From positions 27,120,970 to 27,184,969 of the forward strand of contig CM057154.1 of NCBI GenBank assembly GCA_029962745.1: DNA of 64,000 nucleotides, given 5' to 3'. Positions 13,901 through 25,086 of this stretch are shown here, piece by piece. The notes beneath the pieces were generated by a model. That model had not been told where the DNA came from. It saw only the letters and a list, made by a program, of their open reading frames with translations, and ran no database searches. Made by a program: the position numbers and the translations under genes. Numbering within the stretch: the stretch's first letter is position 1; each line of letters starts with the position of its first letter. The stretch comes from Echinometra lucunter. Taxonomy: Eukaryota; Echinodermata; Echinoidea; Camarodonta; Echinometridae.

Positions 13901-16130
13901 TATATGTAAACATTTGGGCCCAACTGAACCTCCGTTTAGGACAAATACCTCACCATACACTCTCCCACATATCAGTAGAGTTTGTCGAAAGCATACAAAT
14001 GTATGATACCATCTAGGCTGACCACATGTACCATTACATGTGTCATATAAGAATTATGGTCAATTCTGTGTTTTCTGACCAGAGTCAGATTTTGCTTTTA
14101 TGTTAGAGGTTGTGTTACACCATAAAGATGAATAAACTCTCTTTGAGCCAGTGCATCTCAAACGTTGGTAGTGTTTTGTCTTTTCTGTGACATTTTTATG
14201 GAGGTCCCACCGAGACCAGCGTTTGAGGATGTTTGTCGAATTGACTGTCACAGAAAAGACAAAACACTACCGACGTTGTGAGCCCAGCTCACACCTTACA
14301 ATCCGACTGGCTCACGACTGGTTCACGACTGAGTGAGAGGAGGTGAGTCCTGGGGCAGTTGTAAGCCTCGACACCCCCACACCTTGCAATTCCAGACCCA
14401 TCCGACTACCTTGACGTCATATCAATACTGCTGTCTGATTGGCTGGAAGATTGATTGAGCCTGCGATCTCTTGCAATCCAGTCGTGAAGATTCGACATGT
14501 CAAATCCTTCCGACTGCCCTTCCGACTAGCCTCTGACTGGTCTACAACTCAAGACTGACCAGAGCTGTGACGTCACATCTCCTCTCACTCACTCGTGGAC
14601 CAGTCGTGAGCCAGTCGGATCGTAAGGTGTGCGCTGGGCTTTAGATGCACCGGCTCAAAGAGAGTTTATTCATCTTTATGGTGTAACACAACCTCTAACA
14701 TAAAAGCAAAATCTGACTCTGGTCAGACAACATAGAATTGACCATATTTCTTGTATGACAACATGTACATATTTCCCTTTGTGCTGATTTTCATTAGCTT
14801 CATATCCCCTTATGGATCATTCAGATATTCACTGGCAAACCCCTGTGGAGAATCCCCAGGGCCGGTATTCAATTCGATACTTAAGTCAGAAATATGAGTA
14901 TTTGTCTTAGTTTTTTACTTAGATAAAATACTTAGCAAAATTTGATATTCAATTCAATACTTTGGCAAAGTATTTTACTCTAAATCTAAGACACCTACCT
15001 AGGAGACTTAAGCCAATTATTTTGGGGCCTTGATTGGCAGGCATAGGTTTTTATACGCAGTCATCATGAGCTGCGCGGAATTATGTCATAGCGTACTCGA
15101 GTGTATTTTGATGCTACATGTTAATTGCGCATTGAAAATATGACGTCACAATGCTTATCAGTAAGAATTTTGGCTTAAAGTTGGCTTACTAAAGTAAAAG
15201 TCAAAGTATTGAATTGAATATGACTTGAGCAAATATCTTAGCCAAGTAAAATACTTAGTAAAAGTTTTACTTAATCCAAGTATTGCATTGAATACCGGCC
15301 CAGGTGGTTTTTTTTTTCCATACAACGTATGATAATGAGATGCATTAACTCATCAATAGTAGATAACACTCAAGTAAAAGAGGGTTTTGTTGAAATTTGC
15401 ACAAGTAAACTTGTGACATCCTATGTTAACTCATGAAAGAAAAAAAATATATTATGTATATATCTTAATCTCATATTTTTTTGTATAATTATATCTATGC
15501 AATGTCATTGTATGTTCTGTTGGAAATGAATAAATGCAAATTTGAATTTGAATCATATTTTATAAGAATCTGATTGGTCCACACCTTTTGCTGCCAGGAG
15601 ACAAATGTGATATTTGCCTCAGCGTTCCCCCCCCCCCTCCCCACATGTACCATTCATTTACCTGCATAATAACCCACAAGCACTTGCCGCTTCATATGTG
15701 AAAAAAGCTTTATTGAAGGGTAAATTTCGAATTCTGACAAGTCTAAAATAAATGATGAACCCTCTATTTCTGCTGTCATTATAATATGACATACATTCAT
15801 GTAGCATAGTGAAATAAATTGGCACACAAAACTTCAAGGTTTTAAACAAATTATTGAATTTATACTTTGTTTATGCAAAACATTCTTCCATTTAAAAGAA
15901 TGTTTTGCTATTATATTTTTTTGGTGACATGGCTTGTTAACAAACCTAGTTTGTTATATAGGTTTGTTGTATTTAGAAACATGTGCTTATCCTTGATATG
16001 AATTTCATGACACAAACATTAACAAATGTATTTTATCTTTTTACTTCCCTGCCTCTTTTGATCCTCCCTGTACAGTTCGTCCGTAGCCAGTGCATCAGAG
16101 CTACCACCATCACCCCAGCCTTGGGACTGA
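4773..16130 (+). CDS. NLK: Nemo-like kinase (NLK), 3' six coding exons, partial
   Basis: Serine/threonine kinase of the MAPK-related NLK family, which phosphorylates TCF/LEF and other factors in Wnt, Notch and TGF-beta signalling (family knowledge). Exons: 4773-4982, 5901-6002, 6458-6544, 8026-8224, 9685-9778, 16076-16130; all borders are AG/GT and the phases join (0,0,0,1,2 after exons 1 to 5), giving 248 residues. Visible are the DFG motif ([10 protein letters not shown]), the NLK-type activation loop with Thr-Gln-Glu ([15 protein letters not shown]), the [16 protein letters not shown] helix and the NLK-specific cysteine-rich stretch (YHTCMCNCC). The C-terminal tail contains [13 protein letters not shown] and ELPPSP. 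The N-lobe and HRD catalytic loop are missing: the first exon begins just before DFG, and I found no upstream exon in 1-4772, so they probably lie outside the window. The final intron is 6.3 kb. Identity is near certain; exon ends were read by eye. Confidence 0.96.
5008..5253. mobile_element. Inverted-repeat MITE in NLK intron
   Basis: Imperfect terminal inverted repeats: the left end (AAGGCATGTTCAGATATG) resembles the reverse complement of the right end (AAGGCTTGTCCAGATATG). It begins about 25 bp after the NLK exon ending at 4982. No coding capacity; superfamily not assigned. Confidence 0.6.
5378..5395. repeat. Short telomere-like CCCTAA block
   Basis: Contains two CCCTAA units, followed by about 100 bp of degenerate C/T/A-rich sequence with CCTAA-like words. 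It is too short and degenerate to call an interstitial telomere with confidence. Confidence 0.3.
5901..6002 (+). CDS. NLK: NLK coding exon b
   Basis: 34 codons, phase 0 to 0, between a TTTTTGTAG acceptor and a GTAATC donor. It encodes [16 protein letters not shown] through MPHKP, part of the kinase C-lobe. Confidence 0.95.
6149..6440. repeat. Tandem duplication, about 147-bp unit x2, in NLK intron
   Basis: 6149-6295 and 6296-6440 share long blocks such as GATCATGACC, GAAAACCTCCAGAACTTTGT and GAACTTCTCG in the same order. The second copy ends just before the acceptor of the exon at 6458. Confidence 0.85.
6458..6544 (+). CDS. NLK: NLK coding exon c
   Basis: 29 codons, phase 0 to 0, between a TTGCAG acceptor and GTAAGC. 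It encodes [16 protein letters not shown] and RMLVFNP, the CMGC C-lobe segment preceding the final kinase helices. Confidence 0.95.
7213..7495. repeat. Diverged tandem duplication, about 150-bp unit x2
   Basis: Copies at about 7213-7350 and 7363-7495 share GTTAATTGT, AATCACTT and ATGGTTTCATTTA in the same order, with substitutions and small gaps. Confidence 0.7.
7857..8035. repeat. Local duplication of NLK exon d acceptor (decoy at 7898)
   Basis: A GTTAAAACTTTCTGTC-type block ending in GATAG|GACAAAGGGAT is repeated 128 bp later as GTTACAATTTTCTTTC...GACAG|GACAAAAGGAT, the real exon start at 8026. Use of the upstream AG would read Asp-Lys-Gly-Ile-stop. Confidence 0.75.
8026..8224 (+). CDS. 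NLK: NLK coding exon d (end of kinase domain, Cys-rich stretch)
   Basis: 66 codons plus one base, acceptor TTTTGACAG, donor GTGAGG. It begins [20 protein letters not shown] and includes the Cys-rich [11 protein letters not shown] diverged copy of its acceptor and first 10 bases lies 128 bp upstream (see findings). Confidence 0.95.
8948..9355 (+). mobile_element. TTAA-flanked MITE, family A copy 2 (408 bp)
   Basis: Same length and orientation as the copy at 2885, with about a dozen base differences by eye (roughly 97% identity). TTAA at 8944-8947 and 9356-9359; one change in the left terminus (CCCACTCGTGACAG). It sits in the NLK intron between the exons at 8026 and 9685. Confidence 0.92.
9685..9778 (+). 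CDS. NLK: NLK coding exon e
   Basis: 94 nt, completing a split Glu codon and ending in a split Ser codon, acceptor TTTGCAG, donor GTGAGT. It encodes [16 protein letters not shown], a conserved C-terminal block of NLK. Confidence 0.94.
9951..10010. repeat. 12-bp minisatellite, 5 units, in NLK intron
   Basis: Five units of CATACCTTGTGT type with C/T and A/G variants. A degenerate run of GGTGCACC and GGTGAACCTT words follows at about 10040-10410, perhaps an older repeat of the same region. Confidence 0.8.
13677..13926. mobile_element. Tc1/mariner-like MITE (250 bp)
   Basis: Inverted ends CAGTTGGGCCCAAAAG and TTTGGGCCCAACTG, with inner words CTTACATAC and GTATATGTAA also in inverted order. TA precedes the left end; AA follows the right end, so the target duplication is imperfect. 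It lies in the last NLK intron. Confidence 0.7.
14035..14768. mobile_element. Nested foldback element in last NLK intron
   Basis: Outer arms 14035-14158 and 14643-14768 are nearly perfect inverted repeats of about 110-125 bp. Between them lie a smaller inverted repeat (about 14160-14192 with 14247-14277) and a separate 360-bp inverted-repeat element (14281-14640). No transposase. Confidence 0.85.
14281..14640. mobile_element. 360-bp inverted-repeat MITE nested in foldback
   Basis: Ends start AGCCCAGCTCACACCTTA and finish TAAGGTGTGCGCTGGGCT, extending inward as about 60-bp imperfect arms with CACGACTGG and CCAGTCGTG. No clear target duplication was seen. Confidence 0.8.
14859..15301. mobile_element. 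443-bp MITE with GGGCCGGTATTCAAT ends
   Basis: Left end GGGCCGGTATTCAATTC, right end ATTGAATACCGGCCC. The inside is rich in ACTTAG and CTAAGT words in both orientations. Superfamily not assigned. Confidence 0.82.
16076..16130 (+). CDS. NLK: NLK last coding exon
   Basis: 55 nt after a CCTGTACAG acceptor. It completes the split Ser codon and encodes [17 protein letters not shown] followed by TGA at 16128-16130. The ELPPSP tail matches the recalled NLK C terminus, which fixes the gene's end. Confidence 0.93.
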
Positions 16131-19100
16131 TGAGAGAATACCGGGAGGGGACAACGCCCTACCCTCCTCCACCCACCAGTTTCTCATGGCAACCAGCAGA
16201 AACAGAAAATGTCTTGTCCAGATATGTATCTCTATATTCCAAGCCTTACTGAGTGTTGACGAAGGAGGGAGATATGACAAGATTTGCCAAGAATATTTAT
16301 AGCTAGTGCCTCGACTGTTTTATTAGCGCCCATCCCCCCTTCTCCTCGACATCCGACCTGGTTCTTGACTTAGTTGAGCAATATCGACAAGAGTTTGCCC
16401 CTCCCCTCTCCTTGTGACATGACATGTGACCTGTGCTGACCTTTGAAGTATGATGACCTTTGACCTGTGACAGAGGAGCAGAATTATATTTTAAAGGTGT
16501 GTGATAATGCTCCATTGAAACAGATGTGCTATATTTGAACCAAGCAAACGATGCTGCAACGTTTATATGTCCGTCAAGTACACCGAAGAGATATCAGTGA
16601 GAGTCCTGCGTTCCCTTGCACAGATCCCTGCATGTGAAAGGTGCCATCTATATCTGCACATTGGCAAGACCAGCTGTATTCATTTGAAGAGAAATTGAGT
16701 TTTATTTATATTCCAGCACTGCTGCATATACCGTAAACCCAGCTGCCCCTAGGAGCAGAGTATGACTTGCTGCTCCTTATCTAAAGAGATGCTGCGCCTT
16801 TATGAAGACAGGTCCTGGCAGGAATGTTAAAAAACAATGATTGACTTGTATTGTCAATGTTGAAATATCCCTTTAAAAGTGCAAATGAGGTTTTTAGTTC
16901 TATCTCAGTGCAACAAATGCAAGCTATTTAAAGAGAGTGAAGGGAATTTCGTTCCACAAGCCATATGAAGGTATAAACTGAAACAGCATTATTTCTTTCT
17001 AGCAGAGCTCTATGGAGTGGCTGAAGAAGATTTGCAACTGTAACCTCCCAAATGAAAGGGTAATCAACTAGCTGCAAACAATTGTAGTTTGTTTATTGAA
17101 AGCACCCCTTCAGCACTTCATTTGCCTGTAGTTTTTTAACTTGATTGTAAAATATGACCAGTACTACCCATAAACTCATAATATCCATTTCAGATCTCCA
17201 TTTCATATAGGGAACTATTGTAAAGAATTCAAATTTCAAAGGTTTTTGTTAAGAATGAACGAGTTTCTGTAGCTCTTTGGCTGTAAATTTCTTTGAGAAC
17301 AACATGTGAATACTTTCATTTTGTTACAAATTTTAATAAATAATCAGTGATGAAAAAGGGGGGAAGCAAGATCCAGTTCCCTCAGGTTTTTTCCGATTAA
17401 TGCATGTAGATATCTGGCCTTCAAAGATTTAGGATTGGACTCATGTACATTAGCATATAAAAACCTTCACATAAACTGTACTTGATTGGACTTAGGGGCA
17501 GCAAACTTTTCATTTTTAACCAAAACCTTTGTCAAGAATGAAATATTTTAATTTTGTACATGGATTAAGTAACAAAAAATAATTTGAATTGAATCCGAAT
17601 TTTCCCTTTCATTTAATGCTTTCATATGTTGTCAGTATTGTATTTAACAATTTACTTTTGTCATGCTTAATTATTATTCAACAAAAATGCAATTGTTTTC
17701 TTATATATTAACTTCAAAGGTCTGTGCATTTGTATCAAACTAAGTATGCAAGAATTGACATATAAGTCTTGAACTTGTAGTTTGTAAGTGTATGAAGTAT
17801 TGCCACAATAATGTAGATTTAATTGTGCAATTTTTTTCACCACTTTCTCAAATTATAGAGATGCGGTTTCATTTTTCTTCTTTTTTTGGTTCCTCAATTC
17901 CAAGAACTTTAGGGAATTAACCTTATTTATCCTCTTTTGGTCATATTTTGTTATTTGAGATGAAAACTGGATGATGGGTTTAGAAAGTCTATTGCATATA
18001 CCTCGAGAACATGAAGTGATTTGTATGTAAATTATTGCTGAAGTATCAATAATGTAAATGAGAAATGCCAATCATACAATATGAGTGATAGCAGAGAGAT
18101 ATGTATTAACTTATTTATATTGTTTAAGTCTCTGCATCCTGAGTAGGATAGACATGTCGTTAGTTAGAACATGGATATATATACTTGAGAGTAGACATTG
18201 TGAGGAGTCAAAGGCATCTGTGAGCCTCAGCTCCTTCATTTATGATGCATCATCAAGAAGATGTATGGTGTGGTTTTGTGCAAAATCAAAAGTGAAAAAA
18301 AGTATATTCCATGAATGTTGGTGCTCCTTCTTCAACAATGAAAAACTTTTGCTATGAATGCGAGATTTGATCCAACGAGGAGCATTGTGCTGAGGGATTA
18401 GCTGTCGTCGTGGCAACATATAGATAGCTGTACGTGTTGCTGGCATGTGGAAGAAGCCGGCATGTGTCTGACTGGTCATTGTGTGATTGGTTTATTTGTG
18501 ATCTAGCCATGTTTTGTGATACAACTTAATTTATATGTACATTACTTGATTATTTCTTTTGATATGGGATTAGTTGGTTAGCTCGGATGTACATTTTTTT
18601 GTAGAAATTGAACAGAAACGATGAAAACAATGCTGCATCAGGCCTGTGTCATTTCATCTCGAATCTTTGTCTTGGTGTGAATGCACCCATCTTGATAGCG
18701 CAATTCTTATACAAGTAGGATCATATATGACTAGAAATAGTAATAAAGACATTGTGTGATATGTTTCAATATTTCTCTTTTGTTTTTTTTACTCATACCA
18801 ATTTATATTTGTGTGTAATATCTGTATGAAGTTTAGCCTTGTATTGTGTATTCAATGGGCACATTGTTGTTTGGTCGTCATGGATATTTGTATCTGTGTG
18901 ATATGGTTTTTTTTTTCTGTCAGGATATTTCATTTCCGTTTGAATTTTATACAGATGTATATTTTGGGGTCGCAAGTTCTGATTCTGCTTATATGTATAG
19001 CAAGATGCGAAATCCTTGTCAATTCTTTTATGTCACAGCAAAGCCTTTATTCATTGTACATCTCACAACTTCGTTTTCTTGAAATGTTTTAATTCCTGGA

Positions 19101-19773
19101 AAACAATTGAAATAGAACTACCAATTTACTTACCCCCAAATTTATGTTACTTTTTTTCTGAAATTAAGTGGAAACAACATGAATAATTTTTATTTTAAAT
19201 ATGTGGGAAAATGACATACTTGTATGTATCATTATATTCAAGGCATTTCATGACTGATGTTATTGTTCGATAGTTCACACAGACTCTCCAACTTTCATGA
19301 GATTTGTTTAAAATCTTTCCAACTAAAAAATCTGTTCTGGCTTTGTTGATTTTCATGCTGTTTTTTTTTTTTTTTTAATCTGCTTACACATTGGACATGA
19401 GCATCATAATATGAAAAGTAAAAGATTGTTTTTATTTTTGAAAGAAAGAAAAAAACCAACTACTCATATGCTTTGATGTAGATTAGGGCATAACCCTTAG
19501 CCTAGTTTCCCTACTCAAGATTGTGCAAAAATAATTTTGAAGCGTATTAAAAGAAAACATTATGTTCAAATTCTGTTGCTATTTACAGTATTAAATGATG
19601 AAATTTATTATGAACAATTCAAGATACACAAACAAATTGCATGTGCCAGTATTGATATATTAATTCATTTGTAATATGTTGATAGTTGTGGATGCAAGCT
19701 TGTAAACCCAATCCCTCTTTTCTGGCCTGAAGTCACAAAAGAGGTTAATCTTAACCCATGGTTTAAACCTTCG

Positions 19774-19927
19774 GGGCACTGTTGCATAAAATTTACCAGT
19801 AATGGTAGCTCTGCCATCAAAAGTAACTACCATGGTAACATTGCTCACTACCCAACCAAGGTTTCAATGGAAGTTACCCATTGACGGCAAAGTTACCATC
19901 AATGAGAAGTTTTATGCAACAGGGCCC
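19774..19927. mobile_element. 154-bp MITE with TGTTGCATAAAA ends, copy 1
   Basis: Left end GGGCACTGTTGCATAAAA, right end TTTTATGCAACAGGGCCC; the inside contains GGTAACTT and AAGTTACC words in both orientations. A related 158-bp element is at 59592-59749. Confidence 0.82.
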
Positions 19928-21371
19928 AGAAGTGCACTATGTGCATGTCCTTTTGTCCAGTGGAGGTTTTAAACTATGATGTAGACCCTGGGTTCAGATA
20001 GACCTCTTTCATGAATTTGGGCCTTGTGAATGTGATGATAGTCATCACTATGAAAGATTTGCTTTGTGACTAACAGTTCCTTCTTCATTAGCCCAATCGT
20101 GGATTAGTTCAGTATTTTTTTTTTTTTTGGGGGGGGGCATTAAACATTTGTTAATTGTCAAGACAATTGTACTACTGTGTTTTTTGTTGAATTACAAAAT
20201 GTTTGACACCTGAAATTTGTGACAGAAAGGAAATCTAAAGTCCTCAAATTGGCAACACAATGAAAAAGGTTAGTGTCTTCTATGAAATTAACAATAGGTT
20301 TACTATCCCCTCTGATTTCTCATTTCTTCTGTTGATATACATGTTTCCCTTCAATAGGTACACAGTAAAAGACAACTTTCAGTGTTTTCCTTATTTGAAA
20401 ATTAAAATACTGATCATTTTTTGCCTTTAAAACATGACTTTCCATGATGAGATTGTGCCTGAGAAGAAGGTAAATATTTCAAGCAAGGGGACTCTTGTTT
20501 TACAACAAAGAACGGCTGAATGAGATAAAAGATCATGTAGTAAATCACTCAAACATTCCATAATCATGAAAGGAAATAATCATGCTATAAAGTCGGGATA
20601 TTGACTGCTATGTAGTTGTATTTTGTCACAGGCTTATCTTTCAAATCAAGTATATGAATTCATTGATTTTTAGGTAGTATTGTAGTGGAATAGAATAAAT
20701 GTATTGATAATATAACTTAGGAAACAAAGTGTACCTTGAATAGATAATAGATAATGCATTGATTTGAATATTGATTTGTGCTATTTTATATTCAAGAAAA
20801 GGTTTTGTAGCCATTTGTACATTTTTGTATGCATTTAGTTACCTATAGTAAAAGCAATCAGTGGATTTTTCAAGCCAGTATGTTTTTAGCTATGAAGGCA
20901 TATGAAAATCAAGAAATTGAATAGTAAAGTATATGTTTGATGGAGATAATTGATCCCAGGGCTGTGCACAATTGCAACATGTAATTCTTTCTGGCTTAAT
21001 TTTAAATATGTCTTGTAGGCACTGCAATTTAATCATTTATTATTTTTCACACACACATACTCATGAATCAAAGTGATTTCTTTTTGCATTCATACTTCAG
21101 TTACGATGCTTTGTTCCTTATTTTGTTACTTGCAATCAATACGTATGATAAATCCTCTTTTTCTCATTGTTGATACGTGTAGTTTTTCATGTGGATATTT
21201 ATTACTCGCCTCTGTACTGTAGAAGTGTGATATTTGTATAGTTTTCGATTGACATGTTGTCGAAGGTTCATGTCTCTATTGCAATTTTTGTATGATATAT
21301 ACATATATATATATTATTGTTTACAATGCATTTTTAAGAAATAGTAAACAGATCTGAACAACTTGTCTTGT

Positions 21372-21377
21372 AATAAA
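21372..21377 (+). terminator. Candidate distal NLK poly(A) signal
   Basis: AATAAA followed 20-40 bases later by a GT-rich stretch (GAGTGTAGTTGCGTTTGCG). This would give a 3' UTR of about 5.2 kb. An earlier AATAAA at 18742 is an equal candidate. Confidence 0.25.
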
Positions 21378-23769
21378 GGGTGCAGGAGATTATGGACACA
21401 TCATGAGTGTAGTTGCGTTTGCGAATAGATAAGTCCTTTGTTATTCTTTTAATTCTTCTGTTGATATGTTTGTGTGGTTCAAGAACAACGATTTAGTGCG
21501 GCATTTTTGTCTTTTCGTGGAGCCATTTTGTTTCTACACAGTCAAATAAGGCAGTACATGTATTAGCCTGTCCTCTGTAGTGATACATAGCATTATTTAC
21601 ACTGATGTTAAACCAGTGCGATTATGAATGTTGTAATAGTCACCTGTGCATAAAGGCCACCTTCCTTTTAATGGTCACCTGCATTATCTCCCTGTTCAAA
21701 AAAATATGAGATGTTTGCCTGGAAGGGTCCCCTTTCTGCAACAGTGGCAACTTTTTCCATATCTAGGAGTGGCCTTTGTAGACAGGTTTAATTGCATCAT
21801 AGTACATGCAGAGCATTCATTTTATCTCTCAGAGTCCCTAAGGAACTTTTGAACCTGTCTCACACCTGAGTTCACCTGTATAGAACAGTCATTTTGACAC
21901 CCTGTCAGCTATGTATGCGATGGCTCTGTACAGTGTTCCATTGACTTGGATCTCATGCTTGTAAATGATGGTGTTTTTAAAAAAATTTTTTTTTAACCTT
22001 TGAAGAGTGGCCATGTTGCTTTCATTCAATACATCCTTTCCCAAGATTGGCCACTGTATACAGATTTTTGTGATTGTATGACCAAATATAGGGAATGAAA
22101 TGAATGAATAATTCAGGAATAATTGTTCCATGTTCATTTTCTGTGATTCTCATATAAAAAAGGACAGAATAAAAGCATTTATTCCTGCTATTAATGTTAA
22201 TATCTTCTGTTAAAGTTTGATATATTACTTTTGTACCCAAAGATCCAATTTTCATAAATATCTCTTTTATTGAAAAATTTTCACTTTATTAGATAGGCCT
22301 ATTTATTCAAGCTTCTACAAAATTTTATGTTCTACAAAAAGTGTGTTGAAATGTTTCTTTCCAACTGATAAATTGATTTTTATAGTCATAATGCAGATAT
22401 CTGAAACAATGTCATTACCTGTAAGAAATATCATAAGATATCACATACATGTAGTAACATGATAAATTCAAGAGCAAGTTTCCACTTCATTTGTTTCATC
22501 TTTAGTTTTAGGGAAGAAAATGCTGTATTTAATCAAGTAGATTGGATATTTTTATCAGACAGTGGAAATACAACAATTTATTGAATACCTTATGTGTGTG
22601 TCAAATAGAAAACATTCTTTGATCTCTGTTTCGAAATTTAGGTGAAAATCTTGATTCTCCTTTCTTTTATGATGTATGTATTGTAGACAACTTATACTAT
22701 AGAATATCCTTTTGTTGTTTTTTGGTGCTCACCCATGAATGTGTACTTAGCAATCGTCCAAACTCGAGTACCAGAAAATGATGAAGAAAGCAATATGGAT
22801 TATAGATGTCCTTCTCTGACTGTGTTTATCATGTTTGTATTTATTCTTTACTAAAGGGTGCTTCACTTGTATGTGAAATCATTTGATCATGGTATGCTAT
22901 CTGTCGTAGGGACACCAGTTGTAGTCAGAACAAAAGTTGTGTAGAGAAAGGACGATACTTTTTTGAAGATAAAATACTGTTTTTGGTCCGTGTCTTCGCG
23001 ATACTCTTTTCTTTTCGTGGAGCAGAAGGATAAAAAGAATGTCAATAAAAATTTTTAAAAAGAATCTCCATGATGTACATTGACTTTGATTTGAGGGATT
23101 GTGCAAGAGTTATTTTGTGTGGAAATCGTGTGTATTGAGAATATAAAGTACAATTAAAGAGTGGAAGGGATTGAATAACTGAATAAATGATTAACTATAA
23201 ATAGGTTTTTTAATAGATCAATAAATAAAATATTGATTGATTGGCTAACTGATTGATCAGTTCACAGTTTGGTTGGTAGGTTTGTTGAATTGCTAGGTTG
23301 GTTGATAAGCTGATTGATGATAAAATGGTTGATTGGTTGGTTTGTCAGTTAGGTGATTGAATAAATCATCACATGTTTCGCAAACCGATAAATCTCCTGT
23401 ACTCCATCGAGACCAAAAGCCCGCAAGACTGACTAAAATGGGGGCAAGAATTTCTAGTCATACCTTGCATTAGATAGATAGAGAATTTCTTATATTTTTA
23501 AAAAAGGAAATATCAGTCATATGAACTAGCTGAAACGTGGCTAAGGCCTTGAAGATCGATGAGTGTACTCTTGGGCTTTTCAGGCAGTCTCATCGGCCTT
23601 ACAGCCTGCACAGACCCTCGTTCCTAAATTTCCTCCATTCCTCCCTTTATCATTTGTCAAATTATTGCCAATCAGTTATTGGAGTCAAGCATATGCTTTC
23701 ATAGAAGTAACAGTCTAAACTTACGTGTACCTTTTGTTTGATTTTGATTAATGATAAAGTAATAATGAT

Positions 23770-23800
<31 letters not shown>
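23770..23800. repeat. (GAT)n microsatellite
   Basis: About ten GAT/ATG units in a row. Confidence 0.9.
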
Positions 23801-24121
23801 AACAACAGTAATAATAATGTGTTGTGTTGGGGATTGCTTTTCAAAGTAATTAGGCACCAACAACAGGGTACTTGCATGGGGGAAGGGGATAATTGGCAGG
23901 GATGAATGCAGAGCTAACACAGTTATTAAAATTAAGGCCTGCAGAAACTTTAGGTAATTTTTGATAATGACTAGTGTTTTTAGGACGACTCGAGACTGGC
24001 CTATAAAGGTAATGTTGACCCCTAAAATAATATTGTGAAATATAAAACTACCTCCCTCAGCATGTAATGTTTGTCATACTAGTAATACTAGTAATGCTAG
24101 TACCCTTGCAAGCACAAGGGA

Positions 24122-24139
24122 GGGGGGGGGGGGGGGGGG
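24122..24139. repeat. poly-G run
   Basis: 18 consecutive G preceded by AGGGA. Confidence 0.9.
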
Positions 24140-24727
24140 TTTACGGTGCATGCCCTTAGTTCTGCATGTGAATTACAAGTACATGTATGTGAATTACAGG
24201 AATTACAAGTGAATTACAGTTACTTGTAAGTATAACTTTTTTGTTCTTTAACATACACTTTTAAAATTTTTTGCGGGTAGTAGGCCCACGAGTAGGCCTA
24301 TGAATTTACTTGCATATTGTTTTCTATGTATGTACATCCTATTGTATTGATTTCACCAAAATAAAGAATAAAAGAATACTTAAAACAAAACAATCATAGG
24401 ATTTTGATATTTTGTAGGCCCAATATTTGACAGATTATGACACCCACCTCAGACACACAAACAAAAGGAATGCTATGCGAAAGATAGTACACTTATAATA
24501 TTGCATCTGTCGTGACTACATACTGTACACGAAGTATGGCGCTCCCTACGATCAATTGCTTGTGTGGGTATCGGTACCACAACATGAAGGAGCAAAGGCC
24601 AGGCTTGTTTACCATAATTATTTATAGCTGCATGCTAGTTGGCGATAAACAAAAGAGCGAGGCCGAGGTCGAGGAAGCATTTCTAACCGGGCCTTTCAAA
24701 TAGAGTTAAGCCGTCTTCATCGACAAA

Positions 24728-25086
24728 ATGGAAGTTTTTAAGACCAGGCGTGGGAAGTACTGCGTTTCCTTTCGAGGATACACCTACACGGAAAGGAACA
24801 GATCGAAGGGGATGATTTATTGGAGGTGCCGTAACAGGAAGACTTGCTCGGGCACGCTGGTCACGCAAGCTGCAGCGTTCTTGGGCGACAGCAACCCCGA
24901 GCCTGGGGAGAAAATTCCCCATTCCCACCCGCCTGATGTAGACGGGGTGGCGGTGGAACGGGTGCAGTCGCTGATCAATGAACGTGCAAGGGTCGAACTG
25001 ACAAGTGTTCCAGATATTTACAGACAGGAGCAAATGAGATTGCTTCTAGAAAACGAGTCAGCTGCAGCAGCCCTTCCACCTTTCAG
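24728..25086 (+). CDS. FLYWCH gene exon 1 (zinc finger)
   Basis: 119 codons plus two bases. Contains the FLYWCH pattern W32, C34, C40, H65, H67. The GC content is clearly higher than the flanking AT-rich DNA, as expected of coding sequence. Donor GTACCA at 25087. Confidence 0.75.

Larger units (their letters stand above)
16131..24700. other. NLK 3' UTR and intergenic DNA, no gene seen
   Basis: AT-rich, with no ORF resembling a known protein. AATAAA words occur at 18742-18747 and 21372-21377 among others, and the NLK poly(A) site could be any of them. Holds one small MITE (19774-19927), homopolymer runs and a degenerate GATT/TTGG-rich stretch at about 23140-23370. Confidence 0.5.
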
